Positions 1 through 4,916 of a stretch of 9,038 nt of DNA are shown here, one piece after another; within the stretch, counting starts at the first letter, position 1; every line of letters starts with the position of its first letter. Both the position numbers and the translations under genes were made by a program. The notes below the pieces were generated by a model. That model was not told the origin of the DNA and did not search any database. It saw only the letters and a list, made by a program, of their open reading frames with translations. The stretch is from Lachnospiraceae bacterium (GTDB lineage: Bacteria; Bacillota; Clostridia; Lachnospirales; Lachnospiraceae), in NCBI GenBank assembly GCA_021199405.1, contig JAJQID010000117.1, positions 1-9,038 on the forward strand, read 5' to 3'.

Positions 1-10
1 GGAGAAAAAT

Positions 11-697
11 ATGTCATTGATTTATGTGGTGGAGGATGACGCCAATATCGCGGAAATAGAGAGCTTTGCCCTGCAGAACGTGGGCTATCAGGTGGAGACC
101 TTTCCCACGGCGAAGGAGTTTAACGAGGCCATGAACCGGAAGTTCCCGGCGCTGATCATGCTGGATATCATGCTGCCGGACATCAGCGGGCTGGAGATTC
201 TCAAGGGGCTCAGGAGCCGGACGCTGACAAAGGATATTCCGGTGATTATGGTCACTGCCAAAACCACTGAGCTGGACCGGGTCAAGGGACTGGACTTCGG
301 AGCGGACGACTATATCTGCAAGCCCTTCGGCGTGATGGAGATGATATCCCGGGTCAAGGCTTTGCTGCGCCGGCTGCCGGGGGAAAGCGAGGAGGAAATG
401 CGTCTGACTCTGGGACCGGTGCTTTTAGATAAGGAAAAGCATGAGGTTCATGTGCAGGATCAGCTGGTGGAGCTGACCTACAAGGAGTTTGAGCTTTTGC
501 AGCTTCTGATGAGCAACGCCGGTACCGTCACCACCCGGGAAAAGATTTTAAATAAGGTCTGGGAAACGGACTTTGAGGGCGAGAGCCGCACCCTTGACAT
601 GCATATCAAGACGCTGCGCCAGAAGCTGAAGGGTGCGGGCAGTATGATCAAGACCGTGCGCAACGTGGGGTACATTATGGACGAGGAAACCCTATGA
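11..697 (+). CDS. OmpR/PhoB-family response regulator
   Basis: This is the DNA-binding output half of a two-component system: it is phosphorylated by the downstream kinase and then binds promoter DNA. The 228-residue length is normal for the family. An N-terminal receiver domain (about residues 1-120) shows the acidic pair D9/D10, the phospho-acceptor D52 in the motif LDIMLPD, the switch residue T82 and the conserved K104 in CKPF. A C-terminal winged-helix domain (about 130-225) carries the family signature LTYKEFELLQLL and ends with the recognition-helix and wing segment (RTLDMHIKTLRQKL, then VRNVGY). The start is supported by GGAG at bases 1-4, six bases before the ATG. The stop overlaps the kinase start by 4 bases (ATGA), which implies translational coupling. 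The stimulus and target genes cannot be read from the sequence. Any promoter lies upstream of the window. Confidence 0.97.
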   Translation: MSLIYVVEDDANIAEIESFALQNVGYQVETFPTAKEFNEAMNRKFPALIMLDIMLPDISGLEILKGLRSRTLTKDIPVIMVTAKTTELDRVKGLDFGADDYICKPFGVMEMISRVKALLRRLPGESEEEMRLTLGPVLLDKEKHEVHVQDQLVELTYKEFELLQLLMSNAGTVTTREKILNKVWETDFEGESRTLDMHIKTLRQKLKGAGSMIKTVRNVGYIMDEETL

Positions 698-2022
698 AAA
701 AAAAGATTTACAGCCACTTTATGCTGGTGGTCAGTCTGGCAATCCTTCTGACCATGGTTTTTTCCAGCCTTCTTTTTTACCGGATTTTCCGGGAGCAGAT
801 GTATGGAGATATCCGGGGCTATGGGCAGTTAATTTTACAATCGGAGCGAAACGCCCACATGGACTGGGAACTGTACGACAGCTCCGGGGAATATTTTCGC
901 CTGACGGTGGTGGACAGGGATGGTACGGTTCTCTATGACAATGAGGTGGACGCCTCCTCCATGGAAAATCACAGCGACAGGGAGGAGATCATTTCCGCCT
1001 GGGAGACCGGCGAGGGGCAGGCAGTGCGCCGTTCGGACACGCTGAACCGATCCACCTATTACGTGGCGCTGAGGCTGGATGATGACACTGTGATCCGCGT
1101 GGGGCGGGATGGGAGCAGCATTCTGGGACTGTATCTTCATGTGCTGCCTATCGTGTTTCTGGTGGGAGCTCTTTGCTGGGTGATCTGTCTTTTGCTGGCC
1201 TCTGTGCTGACCAGAAGTATCCTGCAGCCCATGCAGACGCTGGCGGACAATCTGGACAAGCCTCAGACGGTGCCCGCCTACGAGGAGCTGCAGCCCTTTC
1301 TGGAAACCATTCAGAAGCAGCATATGGACCTGCTGGAATCCGCCCAGATGCGCCAGGAGTTCACGGCCAATGTGTCACACGAGTTAAAGACTCCGCTGAC
1401 AGTTATTTCCGGCTACGCGGAGCTGGTTGCCTCGGGCATGGCACAGAACGGGGACGCCAGGCACTTCGCCAGAGAGATTCATGAGAATGCGGGGCGGCTG
1501 CTGACGCTGATCAATGATATTCTGGAGCTGTCCAAACTGGATTCCACCTCCCCCGGCATGGAGCTGGAATATGTGGATCTGTATCCGGTGGCTCAGGCCT
1601 GTGTGGATATGCTGAAGATGAATGCGCAGAAACAGAAGGTGACCCTGCAGCTGGAGGGAGAAAGCGCGGTGGTGCCCGGCAACAGGGAGATGCTGGAGGA
1701 GCTGGTTTATAATCTGTGCGATAACGCCATCCGTTATAATAAGGAGAACGGTTCTGTTCTTATTCAGGTAAAAAATCGCGTGGATACGGTGGTGCTGAGT
1801 GTGAAGGATACCGGCATCGGGATTCCGAAGGAGCACCAGAGCCGTGTCTTTGAGCGGTTTTACAGGGTGGATAAGAGTCGTTCCCGGGATACCGGCGGCA
1901 CCGGACTGGGACTTGCCATTGTCAAGCACATTGTGTCCCTTCACGGGGCGGCGCTGGAGCTGGAGAGCGAGGAGGGGGAGGGCTCCCTCATTACGGTGAC
2001 CTTTATGAAGGCGCCTTCGTAA
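694..2022 (+). CDS. Membrane sensor histidine kinase (PhoR-like architecture)
   Basis: This is the sensor kinase partner of the response regulator that overlaps it. Its 442 residues show a first membrane helix (about 7-29), an extracytoplasmic sensor region of about 115 residues, a second helix (about 146-172), a short linker in the HAMP position, and a dimerisation/phosphoacceptor domain with the H box FTANVSHELKTPLT, where H229 is the phosphorylated histidine. The catalytic ATP-binding domain follows, with the N box around N340-N349 (NLCDNAIRYN), the G1 box DTGIGIP (372-377), the F-box segment FERFYRVD and the G2 box GTGLGLAI (402-409). All kinase motifs are intact. The extracytoplasmic part contains a VVDRDGTVLYDN stretch like those in PAS/Cache-type periplasmic folds, but the ligand is not predictable. 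It has no separate ribosome binding site of note, consistent with coupling to the regulator. Confidence 0.96.
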   Translation: MKKKIYSHFMLVVSLAILLTMVFSSLLFYRIFREQMYGDIRGYGQLILQSERNAHMDWELYDSSGEYFRLTVVDRDGTVLYDNEVDASSMENHSDREEIISAWETGEGQAVRRSDTLNRSTYYVALRLDDDTVIRVGRDGSSILGLYLHVLPIVFLVGALCWVICLLLASVLTRSILQPMQTLADNLDKPQTVPAYEELQPFLETIQKQHMDLLESAQMRQEFTANVSHELKTPLTVISGYAELVASGMAQNGDARHFAREIHENAGRLLTLINDILELSKLDSTSPGMELEYVDLYPVAQACVDMLKMNAQKQKVTLQLEGESAVVPGNREMLEELVYNLCDNAIRYNKENGSVLIQVKNRVDTVVLSVKDTGIGIPKEHQSRVFERFYRVDKSRSRDTGGTGLGLAIVKHIVSLHGAALELESEEGEGSLITVTFMKAPS

Positions 2023-2092
2023 ATACTTAAACAACACTATGAAAGTCGATGACTCCGCTAAAAAGAAGGAAAAACTTTTGCAAAACTAAAGT

Positions 2093-2106
2093 GACGACAT
2101 ATCGTC
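2093..2106. promoter_or_regulatory. Small palindrome upstream of the HTH/sigma pair
   Basis: A perfect 5-4-5 inverted repeat (GACGA, CATA, TCGTC) lies in the gap after the histidine kinase and touches the proposed -35 element of the next unit. It could be an operator, perhaps for the XRE-type protein encoded just downstream. It could also be a weak terminator for the kinase operon, since TTTTTT follows four bases later, although a 5-bp stem is short for that. The choice between these is inference. Confidence 0.3.
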
Positions 2107-2134
2107 TACATTTTTTCAGACTGTCATGTACAAT
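2105..2134 (+). promoter_or_regulatory. Candidate sigma-A promoter for the XRE/sigma unit
   Basis: TCTACA (2105-2110, 4 of 6 bases match TTGACA) is followed after 18 bases by TACAAT (2129-2134, 5 of 6 match TATAAT). Transcription would start near 2141, leaving a leader of about 50 bases before the ATG at 2193. It is the best match in the 170-base gap after the histidine kinase, but a promoter call from sequence alone is moderate evidence. Confidence 0.45.
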
Positions 2135-2192
2135 GTCCTTACGGAATACCCGTTGCGAACAGAAACGAGGTTTCCGAATGGAAGGAGATTAT

Positions 2193-2498
2193 ATGGACAG
2201 TCTGTATTTTTTTACGGAAGATAATCCCTTACCAAAGAACAGCTGCAGACTTCCCAGGTCCTCGCCTGAGGAGCGGCAGCTTTTAGAACAGCTCATACGC
2301 AGGATTTTACAGCTGTGCAGAGCGAGAAAAATCAGTATCACGGAGCTGGCCCGGCTCTCTGGTATCCATCCGTCCACCCTCAAGAGTATTATTTACGGGA
2401 GAAGTCAGAATCCCGGGATTATCACGATCTGGCATATTTGCTGCGGCCTGCAGCTGTCTCTGGATGAATTTTTCAAAAAGAGATACTTTTCTGACTGA
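2193..2498 (+). CDS. Small XRE/Cro-type helix-turn-helix protein
   Basis: A predicted DNA-binding protein of 101 residues. Residues about 28-96 form a Cro/C1-type five-helix domain. The helix-turn-helix core is ISITELARLSGIHPSTLKSII (residues 47-67), followed by the typical NPGIITIWHICCGLQLSLDEFF segment (73-94), in which the fourth and fifth helices pack. The N-terminal 25 residues are unrelated linker. The ATG at 2193 is preferred because AAGGAG lies six bases upstream. An ATG at 2178 and one at 2049 are in frame but have no comparable ribosome binding site. The stop codon overlaps the ATG of the sigma-factor gene, so the two are probably one translationally coupled unit. It may regulate its own promoter or the sigma gene, but nothing in the sequence names a target. 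Confidence 0.85.
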   Translation: MDSLYFFTEDNPLPKNSCRLPRSSPEERQLLEQLIRRILQLCRARKISITELARLSGIHPSTLKSIIYGRSQNPGIITIWHICCGLQLSLDEFFKKRYFSD

Positions 2499-2959
2499 TG
2501 GAAGAGGATTTTGAGAGCTTTTACAGGCGTACCGGCGGGATGGTTCGGCAGTATCTGCGTCTCAGAATGGAGAATGCCCAGGAGATAGAGGACATTGTTC
2601 AGGAGACATACAGGATAGCGCTGGAGAGATGGAATGTGCTGCAGAGCCATCCCAATCCCTGCGGCTGGCTTTTGCTGACCGCGAAGCATATGTGGCGGGA
2701 TGTAAGAAGGTATGAGAATTTTCACACAGATCAGTGGAGCGAGGAGAATATTTTCTACGAGGACCCGGCTTATGAGATGGTCGTGATGGAGGATATGCTG
2801 CACAGTCTTTACGGCGGGGAGGATGAGAGGCTGGCAAGGGGATACTTTCTGGAGGGATATACAGTGGCGGAGCTTGCGGAGGATATGCAGATCAGTCCGG
2901 GGAATGTCAGGACCAGACTTTACAGGATACGAAAGAAGCTGAGAAAGGAAGTGAAGTGA
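2498..2959 (+). CDS. ECF-type sigma-70 family sigma factor
   Basis: An alternative RNA polymerase sigma factor of 153 residues with the two-domain ECF layout. Region 2 covers about residues 5-72, with the core-binding signature EIEDIVQETYRIALERW (29-45) and the promoter-melting segment around PCGWLLLTAKHMWRDVRRY. A short acidic linker leads to region 4 (about 98-150), whose helix-turn-helix YTVAELAEDMQISPGNVRTR (121-140) would read the -35 element. The length is slightly below the usual 160-200. The ATG overlaps the stop of the HTH gene in the arrangement TGATG and lacks a good Shine-Dalgarno sequence, so translation likely depends on the upstream gene. ECF factors are usually held by a cognate anti-sigma factor encoded next door. 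No intact candidate is present here, so the HTH partner or a distant gene may provide control. Confidence 0.88.
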   Translation: MEEDFESFYRRTGGMVRQYLRLRMENAQEIEDIVQETYRIALERWNVLQSHPNPCGWLLLTAKHMWRDVRRYENFHTDQWSEENIFYEDPAYEMVVMEDMLHSLYGGEDERLARGYFLEGYTVAELAEDMQISPGNVRTRLYRIRKKLRKEVK

Positions 2960-3060
2960 AAAGCTGTGCGGATGTGGGCGGCATTCTGAAGGGCAGCCGT
3001 CAGACCTTGTGCGGACATTGATGAGGTGGCGGAGGAAGGATGTCAGCTGGTTTTGGGCAG
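2960..3060. other. Gap between sigma factor and rpsT terminator
   Basis: Apart from the possible coding remnant described at 2956-3090, I see no promoter, hairpin with T-run or tandem repeat here. No plus-strand terminator for the sigma-factor transcript is evident, so that transcript may run antisense into rpsT. Confidence 0.5.
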
Positions 3061-3088
3061 AAAAAAGGGTTCTCCGGAAGGGGAACCC
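3061..3088 (-). terminator. Intrinsic terminator of rpsT
   Basis: Read on the minus strand, a 9-bp stem (GGGTTCCCC at 3088-3080 pairing with GGAGAACCC at 3075-3067, one G-U pair) closes a TTCC tetraloop and is followed directly by TTTTTT (3066-3061). It lies 87 bases beyond the rpsT stop. On the plus strand there is no T-run immediately after the stem, so it is mainly a minus-strand terminator. Confidence 0.9.
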
Positions 3089-3175
3089 ATGAATTCTGAT
3101 TCTTTTATTTGCTGTTTTCCTGTCCGCGCAGGCCATGAGGGTTGTGGCATTTGTACAAACAGGCTGCGCAGTCTT

Positions 3176-3439
3176 TTAAGCGATTGTATTGACAGCTTTT
3201 GCGATGGCGCTTACTTTGCGAGCAGCGGTATTCTTGTGATAAACACCCTTGCTGGCAGCCTTCTCAATCACGGAAGTAGCAACAGCCAGTGCCTCAGTGG
3301 CAGCAGCCTTATCGCCGGCCTCCACAGCGGCATAAACCTTCTTGGTCTCGGTCTTGACGCGGGACTTGATGGCCTTATTGCGCTCATGCTTTTTATTATT
3401 GACTAAGATACGCTTCTTTGCAGATTTGATATTTGCCAA
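3176..3439 (-). CDS. rpsT: 30S ribosomal protein S20
   Basis: S20 binds 16S rRNA early in assembly of the small ribosomal subunit. The 87 residues match the family length and pattern: the N-terminal ANIKSAKKR, a very basic first helix (NNKKHERNKAIKSRVKT, 14-30), an Ala-rich middle, and the C-terminal signature KGVYHKNTAARKVSAIAKAV (64-83). The start is a TTG at 3439-3437. An in-frame GTG three codons upstream sits inside the Shine-Dalgarno sequence GGGAGGTG and is therefore unlikely to be used, whereas the TTG lies eight bases after GGAGG, and the mature protein would begin with the expected ANIKS. Escherichia coli rpsT is also known to start with UUG, where the weak start is part of autoregulation. 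The gene stands alone, with its own promoter (3524-3552) and terminator (3061-3088), divergent from gpr. Confidence 0.97.
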   Translation of the reverse strand: MANIKSAKKRILVNNKKHERNKAIKSRVKTETKKVYAAVEAGDKAAATEALAVATSVIEKAASKGVYHKNTAARKVSAIAKAVNTIA

Positions 3440-3517
3440 GATGTACACCTCCCATATATACTTTCGATTCTTTCAATCGTATTCGCGGCATCAGACACGG
3501 AATGCGGCGAACACACT
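3440..3517 (-). promoter_or_regulatory. rpsT 5' leader
   Basis: About 77 bases lie between the predicted transcription start and the TTG codon. The segment contains a short hairpin (CGATT, GAAAG, AATCG at 3479-3465 on the minus strand) and, further upstream, a GC-rich imperfect inverted repeat around 3484-3508 with a central mismatch. The Shine-Dalgarno GGGAGGTG is at 3453-3446. Ribosomal protein leaders often carry the protein's own regulatory binding site; whether this one does is inference. Confidence 0.4.
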
Positions 3518-3523
3518 CTGGAT

Positions 3524-3552
3524 ATTGTAAATTTTCTGTTTTCATTTGTCAA
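3524..3552 (-). promoter_or_regulatory. Sigma-A promoter of rpsT
   Basis: On the minus strand, TTGACA (3552-3547, perfect) is followed after exactly 17 bases by TACAAT (3529-3524, 5 of 6). The spacer is AT-rich. Initiation is expected near 3517. This is the strongest housekeeping promoter match in the window and fits a highly expressed ribosomal protein gene. Confidence 0.9.
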
Positions 3553-3561
3553 TAGATTTTC

Positions 3562-3590
3562 GCATAAATCTGTGAAAAAAGAGAAAAATA
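3562..3590 (+). promoter_or_regulatory. Weak candidate forespore (sigma-F/sigma-G) promoter for gpr
   Basis: GCATA (3562-3566) fits the -35 of forespore sigma factors. Seventeen bases later AAAAATA (3584-3590) matches 5 of 7 positions of a sigma-G -10, and the overlapping GAGAAAAATA also resembles a sigma-F -10, though with a short spacer. gpr is known in Bacillus to be forespore-expressed, which is why such a site was sought. The match is weak and in AT-rich DNA. Confidence 0.3.
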
Positions 3591-3605
3591 TGTAAGCGAA
3601 GAGAT

Positions 3606-3676
3606 AAAACGAAAAATGGGTGTTTACAGGTATCGGAAGGACGGAATATATGGACAGACAAAAAACGAAAAATGGG
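3606..3676 (+). repeat. 15-bp direct repeat straddling the gpr start
   Basis: AAAACGAAAAATGGG occurs at 3606-3620 and again at 3662-3676, once in the gpr leader and once in its first codons. The copies are 56 bases apart. The region between holds the ribosome binding site and start codon. It may be a small local duplication; no function is evident. Confidence 0.6.
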
Positions 3677-4573
3677 ATGTTGGGCGCTGAAGTTCGCACA
3701 GACCTGGCTCTGGAGGCAGGGGAGCGGTTGCAGAATGACAACGCCGTGCCGGAGGGCCTGCGGGTGGAGAAGCTTCCATGTGAGGACGGGGCTGCGGTGA
3801 TCACCAGGGTTCATGTGGAGAGCGGGGAGGCGGCCCGGCGTATGAGGAAACCGATTGGTACTTATATCACTATTGAAGCGTCGGCTCTTGCCGGAGAGGA
3901 CGAGGGGTATCACGGAAAAATCAGCGAGCTGTTAAGCCGTCAGATCAGGGAGCTTTTGCCAAAGGGGGAGCAAAGGGAGCTTCTGGCGGTGGGGTTGGGC
4001 AACCGGGCAGTGACAGCGGACGCCCTGGGACCCAAAACCATTGATCATCTGGCTGTCAACAGGCATATTCTGCCCTTTTACAGAGAAGAAACGAGAAAGA
4101 AAACCTTTACGGTGCTCAGTGCCATTGAGCCGGGGGTGATGGCAAAAACGGGAATCGAGACCGCACAGGTGGTGCAGAGCATTGTGCGGTCCTTAAAGCC
4201 GGACGCAGTGCTGGTGCTGGATTCTCTGGCCGCCAGAAGCATTCATCGTCTTTACACCACCATACAGATCAGCAATACAGGGATTGCACCGGGGAGCGGT
4301 GTGGGCAATCACAGAAACGCCATCGACTGCGAGACGCTGGGGGTGCCGGTGATCGCGGTGGGCATTCCCATGGTAGTGGATGCGGCTACCATTGTCAGAG
4401 ACGCTTTGGGCGACAGCCGCCGACAGCCCGTGGAGCAGACAGAGAAAAAAGCGGCCGCCTATCTGGAGAAGCTTCAGAATATGTATGTGACGACCAAGGA
4501 AATCGATGAAATGACAGAGAGGCTCAGCTTTACCCTGTCGGAGGCGATCAACGCACTGACGAAACGGGAATAG
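3650..4573 (+). CDS. gpr: Germination protease GPR (spore SASP-degrading endopeptidase)
   Basis: GPR cleaves the small acid-soluble DNA-binding proteins of the spore core during germination, releasing amino acids and freeing the chromosome. It is made as an inactive zymogen in the forespore. Family hallmarks are all visible: EVRTDLALEA (14-23), containing the expected self-processing site after D18; VGLGNRAVTADALGPK (114-129); SAIEPGVMAKTGIET (157-171); VLVLDSLAARSI (187-198); and the long block IQISNTGIAPGSGVGN (205-220). D124 and D191 correspond to the two aspartates proposed as catalytic in the Bacillus enzyme. At 307 residues it is shorter than the roughly 370 of Bacillus, lacking an insertion near the C-terminus, as in many clostridial versions. 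The ATG at 3650 has GGAAGGA eight bases upstream. A GTG at 3620 is in frame but has no such site. It is followed by spoIIP. Confidence 0.96.
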   Translation: MDRQKTKNGMLGAEVRTDLALEAGERLQNDNAVPEGLRVEKLPCEDGAAVITRVHVESGEAARRMRKPIGTYITIEASALAGEDEGYHGKISELLSRQIRELLPKGEQRELLAVGLGNRAVTADALGPKTIDHLAVNRHILPFYREETRKKTFTVLSAIEPGVMAKTGIETAQVVQSIVRSLKPDAVLVLDSLAARSIHRLYTTIQISNTGIAPGSGVGNHRNAIDCETLGVPVIAVGIPMVVDAATIVRDALGDSRRQPVEQTEKKAAAYLEKLQNMYVTTKEIDEMTERLSFTLSEAINALTKRE

Positions 4574-4596
4574 AAATATTTTTCCGGACATACAAT
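4568..4596 (+). promoter_or_regulatory. Candidate sigma-E promoter of spoIIP
   Basis: CATACAAT (4589-4596) is an exact match to the mother-cell sigma-E -10 consensus CATACAnT. Fourteen bases upstream, GAATAGA (4568-4574) matches 5 of 7 positions of the -35 (kmATATT) and overlaps the gpr stop codon TAG. Initiation is expected near 4604. spoIIP belongs to the sigma-E regulon in Bacillus subtilis, which supports the call. Confidence 0.65.
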
Positions 4597-4621
4597 GTTA
4601 TGGTAATACCAGGGTCGAAAG

Positions 4622-4655
4622 GTCAGTAATGGAACGCTGGCGTTCCATTACTGAC
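4622..4655. repeat. Perfect palindrome in spoIIP leader, hairpin 1
   Basis: Fifteen bases (GTCAGTAATGGAACG, 4622-4636) pair perfectly with 4641-4655 around a CTGG loop. No run of T follows on either strand, so it is not a standard terminator, although it could help to stop gpr transcripts or protect RNA ends. It is the first of four hairpins between gpr and spoIIP. Confidence 0.9.
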
Positions 4656-4699
4656 TTCGCTGTCTGCAACAATATGATACAAAAAAATTCCAGCTGTGC

Positions 4700-4727
4700 G
4701 GTTGGATGCTCCAAAGAGCATCCAACC
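4700..4727. repeat. Perfect palindrome in spoIIP leader, hairpin 2
   Basis: GGTTGGATGCTC (4700-4711) pairs with 4716-4727 across a CAAA loop, giving a perfect 12-bp stem. On the minus strand a run of seven T follows but only after a gap of 12 bases, so terminator function is unlikely. Confidence 0.9.
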
Positions 4728-4740
4728 CATTGATCCATTC

Positions 4741-4792
4741 GCAAAATTCGTGCTGTCGCACTTTTGTGTCTTCTGTCGCAGCCACATTTTGC
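4741..4792. repeat. Branched inverted repeat in spoIIP leader, element 3
   Basis: An outer stem GCAAAA (4741-4746) with TTTTGC (4787-4792) encloses two small hairpins: GTGC/GCAC (4750-4761, loop TGTC) and TGTG/CACA (4765-4786) with CTG/CAG inside it. The word CTGTCGCA occurs in both. As RNA this would fold into a three-way junction. The stems are short, so the fold is less certain than its neighbours. Confidence 0.5.
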
Positions 4793-4806
4793 TCATTAGA
4801 TAAATG

Positions 4807-4874
4807 GGTTGCTAATTCAACAGCTCATTTGCATTGCAATAAATTGCATGCAAATGGTCTGTTGAATTGCAACC
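4807..4874. repeat. Long imperfect palindrome in spoIIP leader, hairpin 4
   Basis: The 34-base left arm beginning GGTTGCTAATTCAACAG pairs with the 32-base right arm ending CTGTTGAATTGCAACC. There are two single-base bulges and one 2-base mismatch, and the loop is AA. About 30 base pairs form. The arm ends 31 bases before the spoIIP Shine-Dalgarno sequence (4906-4910), so it would leave that site accessible. Confidence 0.9.
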
Positions 4875-4916
4875 ACACAGGTGGAAAAAATTCATGGGAT
4901 TGTATGGAGGTGGGGG

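Larger units (their letters stand above)
2956..3090 (+). pseudogene. Possible frameshifted remnant of a third gene after the sigma factor
   Basis: A GTG at 2956 overlaps the sigma-factor stop and has AAAGGA upstream at a usable distance. This frame reads 21 residues (VKSCADVGGILKGSRQTLCGH) and stops at 3021. The neighbouring frame carries on in a protein-like way from about 3011 as ADIDEVAEEGCQLVLGRKKG, with no stop until it runs antisense through rpsT. A small deletion in a GC-repeat near 3010 would explain the join. I do not recognise a family. Its position fits the anti-sigma or effector gene usually found after an ECF factor. It may equally be non-coding sequence that looks protein-like by chance. 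Confidence 0.25.

Noticed and set aside
835..2037. Long minus-strand open frames opposite the histidine kinase
   Set aside because: They are antisense shadows in GC-biased coding DNA, His/Gln/Leu-rich, with no motifs or ribosome binding sites.
2093..2115. Intrinsic terminator after the histidine kinase
   Set aside because: The stem is only 5 bp and four bases separate it from the T-run; an operator reading is equally likely, so it is listed only as a palindrome.
3026..3406. 126-residue plus-strand open frame
   Set aside because: Most of it is antisense to rpsT; only the first few residues look protein-like and are treated as part of the possible remnant at 2956-3090.
4622..4655. Intrinsic terminator for gpr
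   Set aside because: The stem is strong but no T-run follows on either strand, and the predicted sigma-E transcript starts just upstream of it.
4622..4874. CRISPR array
   Set aside because: The palindromes differ from one another in sequence and length; there are no identical repeats with regular spacers.
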